The notes beneath the pieces are model-generated. The model saw only the letters and a list, made by a program, of their open reading frames with translations, ran no database searches and was not told where the DNA came from. A DNA stretch of 64,000 nucleotides from Closterium sp. Naga37s-1 (taxonomy: Eukaryota; Streptophyta; Zygnematophyceae; Desmidiales; Closteriaceae): contig CANJKZ010001023.1 in assembly GCA_947471745.1 (NCBI GenBank), forward strand, positions 372,001-436,000. Reading direction: 5' to 3'. The position numbers and the translations under genes are program-made. Shown in pieces: positions 54,900 through 64,000 of this stretch. Position 1 is the first letter of the stretch; each line of letters starts with the position of its first letter.

Positions 54900-57073
54900 T
54901 GGATAACCGCCATTAAGCCCCCCTTGCATCCACAGGGCAATGATACTGCAGCTGGAACTCCGATTGTAACTCCTGGGGTACAACAAGAAAAACCAACACC
55001 ACAGCTATGCCTCACTACCCTCTCCATTCTTCCAGTTTGAGATGCTCTGACACCACCATCCCCCACAGCCTGGCCGCAGATCGACATCACACTCCGAACT
55101 CCTTCTTCGCCGCCTGCAACGCCACGCCAGCCTTTGAGGCGCGCGATGCAAAGCCAGCCGTCACTCCATCGCTGTGCCTCTGTGAGACCACATGCTCTGC
55201 CGCCTGAGCAAAGGTAACCCCATTCGCCTTCTCGCAGCACTCCTGCACGCAGATCCATTCCTCGTGGTTCGCTCCAGTCGAGATCAGCACCACCGCCGGG
55301 TCTTTCAAGATAAGCCTGGTCAGATCTGTGATCTGGACTGAGGCGGCTGCGCGGATCCGACACATCCACAACGTTAGCATCACTCCACCACAAAAACAGC
55401 AGCAGCAGGTGAGCAGTCAGAAAGCACCAACCATTACCATTGATCCCATGCACCCGTCCCAGTGACAGGCTCCACTTGCCGATGTTGTTTTTCTGATCCG
55501 CTACGTAGTCATCATGATACCTTGACATATGAAACCCAGAGCAGTAAACACAGCTCTGGGAGGGGTAGTGGACCATAAGCTGCTTGTCATGCGCCCTCGG
55601 ATCTTCGATCATATGACGCCAGCGATACTTGTCCCCAGCATGTTGCTTCACCAGTCCCTTTACCTTATCCGTATCCATCCCCGTAACAGGGTTGACCACC
55701 CGATGAAAGCAAAAACCTTCCTTAAACGCCGACCTTCCCCTCTTCTCCAACCTCACCGTCACCAGCATTTCCCGCAACATCTCAGGCGTGACAACAGCAT
55801 CCACCTCCTTAAACAGGACCTCCACCAACGATGGATCAGCCGCTCGCGCCTTCACGTACGCAGGATCCACCGGGTGCTGCCAGTCGAGGCTGATCCGCTT
55901 TCCATCCAGACACACGTGCACAATACCGTGCTTCCAAACGAAGTTCGCGTCCCGAGCACGCTCAAAGGTGACTTGCAGCCGGCTGTACTGCTTCTTGTTC
56001 AGGTATACCACAGACAGCTCCTGAAACTTTGTCTCTCCTTGGATCTCAAACTTCAGCTCCTTCTTCCACAGGGTGAAAAGCGCGCGTAGAGTCGCCTGAA
56101 CCCGCGTCACCTCCGGCTTGAAGGCTAGAGGGATCAGCAGGATTATGGCGAAACGAACACGCTGAGCAACCTCGTTCTTCGCGGACGCGTCATACCGCTC
56201 TTCCGGGTCATCACTGAGGTACCCGTCATCTTCGTCTTCATCATCCGTAGCCGTAACAGTCGTCGTAGCATGACGCTTCTCCTGATTCTCATTGTTGCCT
56301 CCCGCACCATCTGCAGGCACAGGCTTATCAGCACCATCCGTAGAAGTCGCCGTAGCAGCAGGGACCGCCGAACCCGTTAAACTCCGCGCGGCCTCCAGCA
56401 CACGCTGCGCCGTCACACCCGGCTGAAGCGCGTCCTTGTCCGTCTCCGTAAACAGGTCCGAAGTACGTTTGACAGCCGATGATGCTGAAGCATCAGTGAC
56501 GACGGACGCCTCCTTAGTCTTATCCAGAGAGTTGGCAGCCAGAGTATCCGTGTGACGAACACCTCCATTCCTGGTCGTCATCCTGGACATGGTGTGATGA
56601 TGACCAGGCACAATGTGGAAACCACTCTGTGGTGAAGGCCAAAGTCTGAGCACTGATCCAGCATCACCATTGCCATTGCTTAAATCCTTGTACTTGAAAC
56701 ACCGAGAAGATGACGTCCTTGAAAATAGTTTGCTCCCAGAATCTTGTAGTAGATAACCGGCCAATAATGGCTCTTGACACAAACCGAAGCGGGAACCTTG
56801 GTGATAACGCAATGAACAGGTGTCAACCCTTGACCTTGCCGCACTGATCAGCCATGGAAACTGTCGCGAGACCTTGGTAACAGTGGCTGACACGAGAAAC
56901 AGACCCCTTGAGGCATAAGATACAATGTCCGTCTGTTGGACACAAGAAGTGTATCTTAAGCTTCGTAACAGTAAGGCGGTTCCGAAACTGTGAACATTGT
57001 AACCAACCGACACGTGGTCTTTACAAGCGAGCATCTTAAAGCCGTCAGGCGGAATCCATGGCGGAGCTGTCAT
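54896..57073 (-). CDS. LINE ORF1 protein
   Basis: 725 residues from ATG 57073 to TGA at 54896. It is unlike the gag of the LTR elements here. The centre holds acidic and Thr/Ala-rich stretches (ATDDEDEDDGYLSDDPEE). A region with FKPEVTRVQATLRALFTLW, VYLNKKQYSRLQVTFERAR and VCLDGKRISLDWQ may be an RNA-binding domain. A Cys/His cluster CVYCSGFHMSRYH could be a zinc knuckle. It probably binds element RNA, as ORF1 proteins of other LINEs do. The ATGA junction with ORF2 suggests termination-reinitiation. Confidence 0.85.
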   Translation of the reverse strand: MTAPPWIPPDGFKMLACKDHVSVGYNVHSFGTALLLRSLRYTSCVQQTDIVSYASRGLFLVSATVTKVSRQFPWLISAARSRVDTCSLRYHQGSRFGLCQEPLLAGYLLQDSGSKLFSRTSSSRCFKYKDLSNGNGDAGSVLRLWPSPQSGFHIVPGHHHTMSRMTTRNGGVRHTDTLAANSLDKTKEASVVTDASASSAVKRTSDLFTETDKDALQPGVTAQRVLEAARSLTGSAVPAATATSTDGADKPVPADGAGGNNENQEKRHATTTVTATDDEDEDDGYLSDDPEERYDASAKNEVAQRVRFAIILLIPLAFKPEVTRVQATLRALFTLWKKELKFEIQGETKFQELSVVYLNKKQYSRLQVTFERARDANFVWKHGIVHVCLDGKRISLDWQHPVDPAYVKARAADPSLVEVLFKEVDAVVTPEMLREMLVTVRLEKRGRSAFKEGFCFHRVVNPVTGMDTDKVKGLVKQHAGDKYRWRHMIEDPRAHDKQLMVHYPSQSCVYCSGFHMSRYHDDYVADQKNNIGKWSLSLGRVHGINGNGWCFLTAHLLLLFLWWSDANVVDVSDPRSRLSPDHRSDQAYLERPGGGADLDWSEPRGMDLRAGVLREGEWGYLCSGGRACGLTEAQRWSDGWLCIARLKGWRGVAGGEEGVRSVMSICGQAVGDGGVRASQTGRMERVVRHSCGVGFSCCTPGVTIGVPAAVSLPCGCKGGLMAVIQ

Positions 57074-57938
57074 GATGTATTTTGAATCCGTTTGTAAGAG
57101 TGTTCACTGCATCATGTTTTTCTCCCTGTCACCATCAGAGAATGAGAAAGGAGTGAATGAGAAGGAGTGGCAGCAGAGGAGGAAGGGTGAAGTGCGAAGG
57201 AGGAGTGCGAGCTTCAGCATTAGCAGCATCGCGAGCAGCATTAGCAGCGGGTTCCCGTGGTATTCCACTGACAGTGACAGCCCCAGCACCATTGCCAGTG
57301 AGAGCACTAGTGCCATTGCTACTGTTAAAGACAGGGTTAGCATGAGAGACAAGGTCGCGACAGTTGCCAGCAGTACCAGTAAAACCAGCAATGTTCAATT
57401 CTTTGGTAGCAGCGCCAGCAGCACCGGAAGCGGCACGTCTGATCGCCGGGGCACTGATGCTGCGGCCGCAGGAGTGAGGTCGAGCGTGTGTAGGGAGGTG
57501 TGTGGGGGGGTAGAGGGAGGGGATTCGGATGGAGGTGAGTGTGAGGAAGAGGAGGATGTGAGGAGGGAGAGGAGCCAGCCACGTTGTCCCTGGGAAGCAG
57601 CCGGCATCTCGTACCCCTTCCGGGAAGCTTCTTCTGCTGGGCCAGAGGAGGCGGTGCATGGTGTGATACCCGTTCATGGTGAAATGCATGGGGTCATGCA
57701 TGGGGCCATGCGTGGTGGCATGGATGGTGGCACGGATGGGGCCATGCGTGGTGGCATGGATGGTGAAGAGAAGTCAACACGTGAACATGGAGATCACGAT
57801 CATGTGTTGACTCCAGATCAATACGAGCATGCGCGTAGGTCCACATCAAAGCATTCGTACATGTTTCTAAAGGAACGGTTTATTCAGATTGCAGCCAAGA
57901 GGGTGTCCTTTAGTATACGGGTGGACCACATTCCGTAA

Positions 57939-60693
57939 TCCTTAAACGTTAAACTTACCAATAAATGCATTGCCTTTTTTGGGTAACGAGAGTATGGTGC
58001 TCTAGTATCACAAGTGTGTACTACAAGTGCATGCCTTTTTCTCTGCTAGAATAACCAGTGTTCAACTAGCTTGTGTTGTGTTCCATCAGGTTGGACGATG
58101 CTTGCAAGACTCCACAGCAACACTCTGCATGTCAGCTTTCTCATCTCTTGTTTTACATAGAAATTAGCTAAATGTCAAAAGAACATACTCAATCATGTTC
58201 GTGATAACAAAACACTAATTACCACGAACAGAGTATATATTTTTGGAATGTCATAGGAAAACACGTAAAGGCCCCTCCCAAATAACAATTATAGCGCGTG
58301 GGGGTCAAGCGGGCCTGGGGCTTGAGGGTGCATTCCTGGCTCGTGTCAAGCTTCCGGTCAAACTTTGTGTTTTCCGAGACCAGGGGCGAATTTTAGCCGG
58401 AAGACCCGAAGTGGGTCTCGGATGACCCAAAGTGGGGCCACCTGTGGGGCGGCTTTGTGTCTCCCCGGAAGACCGGAAGTTGACACGAGCCAGGAACGTA
58501 CGAGGCTCGGTTTCCACGCCCTAGTTTGCTCATCCGTGTGCTATTACCCCGTGTATCCGCCCACGGGTCGCGAAATGAAATCTTAAGTTTTAAATCTAAT
58601 CAGTCCGGTTTGATACTTTCCCGCTAAGGGTTTGGTCCATTTGTACAGTTGGATGTCACCCTCCAGCCTGGCAACATCGAACGTTTTCAAAAATGCCCCG
58701 AAGGGAGGCGTTACAAAGTGGAGGGGAGTGAACAGAGAGGCCTTAGGGCGTGTAACTTTTCTCCGACCAAACAAAATGGTCGACCGTATGAGCGGTTCTG
58801 ACGATTGCGAAGTTTGTAGGGTTACGCAAACAGTCTGTACTCACCCTGACTCGACAGAGATCGGAAGGTATTCTTTCGTATAAACCTGCCCATCAAGCTA
58901 GTCGGGACTCTACTTAGCAGGAGATCATGTTTGACATTCGGTTTTCGCCCCCGAACGCGTTTTCATACCACCGTTATTTTGCTGAACAATCAAATCTACC
59001 CGCGCCTACTGTTTTCCACACCCAGTTCGATGCTGGAACTGGGATCAAACCTTTTCCGACCAATTTCGAGGGTGGTTTAGGGTGGTTGTTCCGCGTCCTG
59101 GCGAACAGAATGGTCGTTGTGCTCGAAATGTTTGGCGGGGCTCGTCAAATCGTTATAAGTTTCGCTCTCGCCAGATCCGGCCATTCGGTCGGATTTTGGG
59201 CTTGGTCTAAGCAAAGTTACACGCCCTCAGTACACTATATCTCAGCCTGCAGTTCGTCGAGATAAGCCCGCTTCGAGATAGCCAAGCCAGTTGCCAGCAG
59301 TCACCAACCTTGCCTACAAGGTGGAGGTTTCCCCGTTCACCAACGCACGTGATGAACACCATTGAAACACAGAAGTTGCTACTACACCCACTTATTCGTT
59401 TGATGCACCCGCGATTGTGCTACCGGCTTGGTACGTTCACATAGAAGGTTGGGAGCGATGCGTTTATGTCACATAGAATCGATTCACACGCGTGATCAGT
59501 TCAGCATTGAATTGCTAAACGTCGAAGAAAATTGGTGGCAGAACACTACAGTTACACGCATTCGCGCTAAAGACGAGGCCAAATTTATTAGTCATGATTA
59601 GGTCAGGCCGGCCTACAGTTGCAAAAACGTATTTATAGCCACATTTTGGGAGCAAGGGACGGCAATACGCAGGGAAATGTGACTCGCAGACGTTAAAAGC
59701 ACCTGGCAAAAAGGACAAGCACCTCCGACCGAAACGCGCTTGGTGAGATAAACGAATAACTGGGTGAAGGGGCGATAACTGTTCGCAGGTGTAGAAGGTA
59801 CAACAGGTGGCGAGGCGATAACTGTTCGCAGCACACGGCAAGCTGACCCACAGGATAGCCAGCAAGTGTTGTGTTGGATTAGATTAGAGTACTGTACAGC
59901 TGTCCGTAAGTGTGGGTGGCTTGTAAACTAGGCGGTAGACTAACTTAGTAATTGATTAAAGCAGCTTGTAATTGCTCGCACTTGCTTCTAAGCTTTACAC
60001 AACCACACTGTCCCCTTCACGCGGAGCCGTCGTCTCTGCCTGAAACTCCCAATGTGGCAGCTGTTTGTAATCACTATCGCTCAAATCTCGTCAGTAGCCA
60101 ACTAAAATGACTGAGAAGTATTCTTCCGGGTTTTCCGTGCTTCGTAGGCTGACGGAACGGAAATAAACTGCTCGGGCAGGCTGCTGGGATTCCCGCCCAA
60201 AGATCTTGGGGACTTTGAGCTGCCTGCTTGGGTTTCTGCGGCGCGTCCATTCACCGCCTTCGCGAGAGGCGGCAAGTCAGCAAAAGTGGGCGGCGGAAAA
60301 GAAAAGTGTACGGCAAGTTACCGACCAGTGCTCTGATAATTGGTCTGGCAGGGGGCAGCACGAATGATCAGCCTGAAAAAAAAAAAAAAAAAAAAAGTCG
60401 TCGAAGCGCCGAATGTGACCAGAAGGAAGTTACCGCTACTCGGAAACCCATCTAGCTCCTCGGGACATGCTAGTCTTGCCGCTCCGAATTTCGACGGTTG
60501 CTGAGAGTACCAGACCGACTGTTCCCAGTGATTAGTAGCACGACTGTTCATCCGAGCTGCGTGCCGTGGGGAAACTCGCCATACGACCAGCAGCTGAGGC
60601 CTCTCATGATCGCCGTAAGACAAGACCCTTTTTGTGAGTCTGTCCGTGACCGGGTGACTTTCTGACTTTTAGTCGAAGCTCGTGGCTCTCAGA
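57939..60693. other. Region between paralogues 2 and 3
   Basis: It contains 3' flank of paralogue 2, a foldback element at 58333-58496, and a leader region similar to that of paralogue 2 from about 59780 on. An A run of about 23 bases lies near 60376. An open frame at 58927-59265 has no recognisable domain, and I do not call it a gene. Confidence 0.5.
58333..58496. mobile_element. Foldback or MITE-like element
   Basis: The arms TTCCTGGCTCGTGTCAA(G)CTTCCGGTC (58333-58359) and its inverse at 58471-58496 match except for one extra base. About 110 bases lie between the arms, with no coding potential. No clear target duplication is seen. Confidence 0.65.
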
Positions 60694-62942
60694 ATGACAT
60701 TCTCAAACCCTTGGGAGCTCCAGTTATCCACCACTGCCACTGGTGGTGGATTTATCAGAACGCCCCCACGATCGCCCGACTCGAGCCACTTAGTAACGTT
60801 GCTCGCTTCCGAAACGCCCAAGAAAACGCACCATCGTCGTCATCGTAGCTTCACCATTGGTGCCGCTGCTGCCATGCCGTCTCCATCATGTGGGTCTACA
60901 ACCACTGGCAGTGTCATGCCGGCCGATGATTTTTCCGAGCCTTTTCCCCGATCATACTCGCATCATCGCCAGGAAGCAGCAGTGCCGAGCACGCCTGCTC
61001 CGCCCGCGGCAGCAGCAGCAGCAACTTCGTCGGCACCAGCTGCTAAGAATAATCGTCGCCCGACCCACCGCCGCTGCGTCAGCAGCGTTGACACGAGCGG
61101 CGGCGGCTTAAGCAGCGGCGCCAACAGAGGCGTCAGCAACGGAGCCACCGGCGTTAACAGCAGTCCGAGGTGCAAAAGCAAGGACGTTGAATCTGGACGC
61201 GCCCTCACCATGCCGCGTTGCCGCACTTTCAACCATCAGTTCAGCTCTGCCCAGAAGACACCGCCTAGTATCAATGTCGAGTCTTCTATAACGGGGTATG
61301 CCTTCACTGCACCAGCTGCTGCTTGGGATGGTGCTGAGAGTATTGACAACAGCCCCCGTTTCAGTCACAGCAGCCCTCGGCCCAATCACCGCAGTCACAG
61401 CAGTCCCCGTGTCAGTCACAGCAGTCCCCGGGTCAGCCACAGCAGTCCCCGACCCGGCAGCGGCTGCTACAGCAACCGCAGCCACAGCACCCCCCGTCAC
61501 AGCCAGAGCACCCAAAGCAATCCGCCCATTGACTGCCTAAACGGCAGAACACAAGGGCACTTTGCAGCTGGCTCAAGAATGGACTCTTATCACAGGGACT
61601 CTTATAACGGGGACTCATTCAATGGCGACTCTGTCAATGGGGATTCTTACAACGGGGACTCTTACCATGGGGACTTTTATAATGGTGACTCTTATAATGA
61701 GGACTCTTATAAAGGGGGCTCTTATCATGGCAAGGTAGCAGCAGAGAGCGCCAGCTCAGCACACAGTAAAGCCGCACGAGCTACAGTTAATTCTATCACG
61801 GCACAAAATGCCGTTGCAGCAGGTTCTAGTAGTATAGGTTCTGGTGACAGGATGGAAGCGGATCTGTATGGGGCAGAGCATTTAGAGGAGCTCGATGCAC
61901 ACGTTTCTGGTAGTGTTGAGACGTCTCGAAACTCAAGCGCTGCAGCAGGTTCTAGTAATATAGGGTCTGATGAGAGGATGGAAGCGGACCTATATGGGAC
62001 AGCACATTTCGAGGAGGTCGATGCACACGTTTCTGCATCGGGTTCCGCAGAAGCAGTAGCACCAACAGAGAGAAGTCCACGTGGCAGGCCAGAGAACCAG
62101 CTCCCCAGCAGAATTAGCTCCAACACTTACCATCACCACCCTTCAGACAACTTCCGCTTCTCTCCCTCCGGTTTTGGCAGCAGAAGCATGACTTACCCCC
62201 GATCCCCCCCCTTCTGGGCCCCCTCTACCCACCCCCCCCACTCCTCCCAATCCCCCCCCGCCCTCTCCGCCCACTCCGCCCAATCCCCCCTCTCCGCCCA
62301 CTCCCCCATCTCCGCCCACTCCGCCCAGCGCCCTTCCCGTTCCCTTCACTCCCCCGCATCAGCTCACTCCCCCGTCTCCCCCCCCTCTGACCCCTCGTCC
62401 CACCCGCGTCACAAGCACGCTAAATCCCTCTCCCCGCAATCCCACCCGCGTCTTGAGTCAACTCAAGACTCCCCCATATCGCCATACTCCGCCCTCTCCG
62501 CCCTCTCCGCCCTCTCCCCCGTCTCCCCCTCCTCTGGCCCCTCATCCCACGCGCGTCACAAGCGCGCATGGTCCCTCTCCCTTGGACCAGACGCATGCCT
62601 CGAGTCGACTCAACACTCCCCTGCACTAGCTCCCTCCGACCCCTCCGCCTTCTCCCCGCTCTCGTCCCACCACCCGCGCCACACACGCGTAGGCTCTCTC
62701 TCCCTGCGCTCCTCCTGTGCGCCCTGCTCGCCTCTCTCCGCCTCCCCCACTGCCTCTGCTGCTACCTTTCCTGCGTCTGAGCCTGATTGGTCCGGCAAGT
62801 GGGGCAGCAGGAGCTTGCGTTTGGAGCTCTATAACGGGGATGCTGGCCTCTGCAGCAGTCAGAATCTCTATGTTGATTTCAGTGCTCCGGATCGGCAGCA
62901 AAAGCAACGGCGAGATCAACAGCCACACCGAAACCAACTCCA

Positions 62943-62973
<31 letters not shown>

Positions 62974-64000
62974 AAACGTGGGAAGGGGACGGAAAGCGAA
63001 GAGGATGACTCAGACGATGATTTCATCGGGCTGTATGGCGCTGTGCTGCGCAGTCGTACCATCAGCAACAGGCGGGTTCGCAACCACCACGCGAGCAGCA
63101 GTACCAGCAACGTGGGTAACAGCAAGGAGCATAGTAGCAGCAGAGAGCAGAGTAACAGCAGGGAGCAGAGTAGCAGCAGGGAGCAGAGTAACAGCAGGGA
63201 GCAGAGTAACAGCAGGGAGCAGAGTAGCAGCAGGGAGCAGAGTAACAGCGGCAACCAGCCAAGCAGCAACAGTCAGCTGAGCAACGAAAATGGGTTGAGA
63301 AGCTTGCGCACTGCTGACCTCACCACTATGAAACCACTCAGCCCGCGTGCTTCTCCCCGCTCTGCTGCCCTCGCCACTCTCATGCCACTCAGCCCCCATG
63401 CTTTTCCCCGCTCTGCTACCGTCCCCACTCCCAAGCCACTCAGCCCGCGTGCTTCTCCCCGCTCTTCCGCCATCGCCACTCCCAAATTGCCGAGCCCTTG
63501 TGCCTCCCCCCCCCATCCCGCCCAGCCGCATGCCGTTCCGCCTTGTCGTGCACCCGCTCCTTATGCTGTCGATGGGGATACGAATGGGGGGAAGGAAGGG
63601 AGAAAGAGCCCGAGCGTTATCGGGTGCAAATCTGACACTGATCTGCCTAGGGTAATATCATTCGGATGGTGGGAAGAGCTCAACTCTGAGATTATATGTC
63701 AGGAGAGGAAGGAGAGGAAGGAGAGGGAGGAGAGGGAGGAGGAGAGGAATGAAATGAAGGAGGAAATGAAGGAGGGGAGAACGGAAGAGCGGAAGGAGAG
63801 GAAGGAGGGAGTAGCGCAGGAGGAAAAGAAGCAGGAGAGCAACACTCGAGGTAACATGCAAGCGAGCCGCAACCGGAGTAGCAGCAGCAGCACGGTCATG
63901 AGGAGAAGCATATCCCTTACCAGCTCTATCAAGAGCGGCCTCCGAACCAGCATCAGCAGCAGCATCGGTAGCAGCATCGGTAGCAGCGTCGGTGGCAGCA
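60694..64000 (+). CDS. Ser/Gln-rich paralogue 3, partial at window end
   Basis: The start is MTFSNPWELQL, the same as paralogue 2 (MTFSNPWELQL at 47042). By my reading the frame is open for 1102 codons to the window edge. Shared islands are HRRCVSSVDTSGG, TAPAAAWDG, PASEPDWSGKWGSRSL, DSDDDFIGLYGAVLRSR near residue 775 and MRRSISLTSSIKSGLR. The C-terminal part lies outside the window. Private features: DSYNGDS-type repeats (61582-61732), a duplicated 42-residue unit at 61814-62035, and SREQSSSREQ repeats (63127-63245). Function unknown. Confidence 0.8.
61582..61732 (+). repeat. 15-bp in-frame repeat in paralogue 3
   Basis: GACTCTTATAACGGG-type units encode DSYNG variants; paralogues 1 and 2 lack this array. 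Confidence 0.9.
61814..62035 (+). repeat. In-frame tandem duplication with palindrome inside paralogue 3
   Basis: 61814-61909 is repeated at 61939-62035 (period 126 bases, 42 codons), encoding AAGSSSIGSG...DAHVS twice. TGTTGAGACGTCTCGAAACTC lies between the copies, with the core at 61918-61927. Confidence 0.9.
63127..63245 (+). repeat. AGGGAGCAGAGTAGCAGC repeat in paralogue 3
   Basis: 18-bp in-frame units encoding SREQSS/SREQSN. Confidence 0.9.

Larger units (their letters stand above)
50686..57145 (-). mobile_element. Full-length LINE inserted in paralogue 2
   Basis: On the minus strand: a short leader (57145-57074), ORF1, ORF2, about 100 bases of 3' UTR, and an A-rich tail (plus-strand T run 50685-50713). 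It is flanked by GAAAGGAGT at 50677-50685 and 57146-57154. Both ORFs are open, so the element may be recent and possibly competent. Confidence 0.95.
47042..57938 (+). pseudogene. Ser/Gln-rich paralogue 2, split by a LINE insertion
   Basis: The 5' part is 47042-50685 and the 3' part 57155-57938. Joining them at the 9-bp duplication GAAAGGAGT gives one frame of 1475 residues, matching paralogue 1 in order: TAPAAAWAG, PASEPGWSRRWGSRSFH, NSDDDFIGLYGAV near residue 875, MRRSISLTSSFRSG, SSISSGFPWYSTDSD, CPWEAAGISYP and the C-terminal AKRVSFSIRVDHIP. As it stands, translation from 47042 runs into the LINE tail and stops at 50761, so the conserved C-terminus is lost unless the LINE is spliced out. 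Poly-Gln, Asn-Gln-Leu-Ser and Glu/Lys/Arg tracts lie between the islands. Function unknown. Confidence 0.85.

Noticed and set aside
58927..59265. 112-residue open frame
   Set aside because: No recognisable domain, no splice or homology support; length is expected by chance.

Overview
The window is nuclear DNA of a plant-lineage eukaryote. Coding exons with GT-AG introns, LTR retrotransposons primed by initiator tRNA-Met, a chromovirus-type Ty3/gypsy element, an intact LINE and a probable plastid-targeted protein point to Viridiplantae. The GC-rich, Ser/Gln/Ala-rich proteins and heavy simple repeats would suit a streptophyte alga such as a zygnematophyte, but that placement is inference.

Layout. 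285-4993 (minus): six-exon papain-like cysteine protease fused to EGF-like, LysM and Kazal-like modules. 5.0-7.6 kb: intergenic. 7571-16958 (minus): eleven-exon gene for a ~1744-residue protein with a dual-specificity-phosphatase-like N-terminal region and a long coiled coil. Its introns are full of minisatellites. 17633-24858: solo gypsy LTR split by a decayed Ty1/copia element (17800-24677). 26597-30535 (plus): first of three Ser-rich paralogues of unknown function. 30710-45884: Ty3/gypsy chromovirus carrying three younger elements in nested fashion: a copia (31766-39340) whose own LTR holds a TRIM (38716-39267), and a non-autonomous LTR element (40977-43010). All insertions have 5-bp target duplications that I could read. 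47042-57938 (plus): second paralogue, split by a full-length LINE (50686-57145, minus) flanked by a 9-bp duplication. 60694-64000 (plus): third paralogue, cut by the window end.

The most interesting signal is a recurrent structure. A short palindrome, roughly TTTTGAGNNNNCTCAAAA, sits exactly between two tandem copies of local sequence at seven independent loci: in introns of both minus-strand genes and in frame inside two of the paralogues. Several of these duplications copy an exon 3' end with its 5' splice site. I know of no described element with this form. It could be a micro-insertion that makes 50-130-bp duplications, or a scar of hairpin-templated repair, and it offers a route to new exons, introns or protein repeats.

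The exon models were built by hand from splice signals and phase. All phases agree, but no transcript evidence was available.
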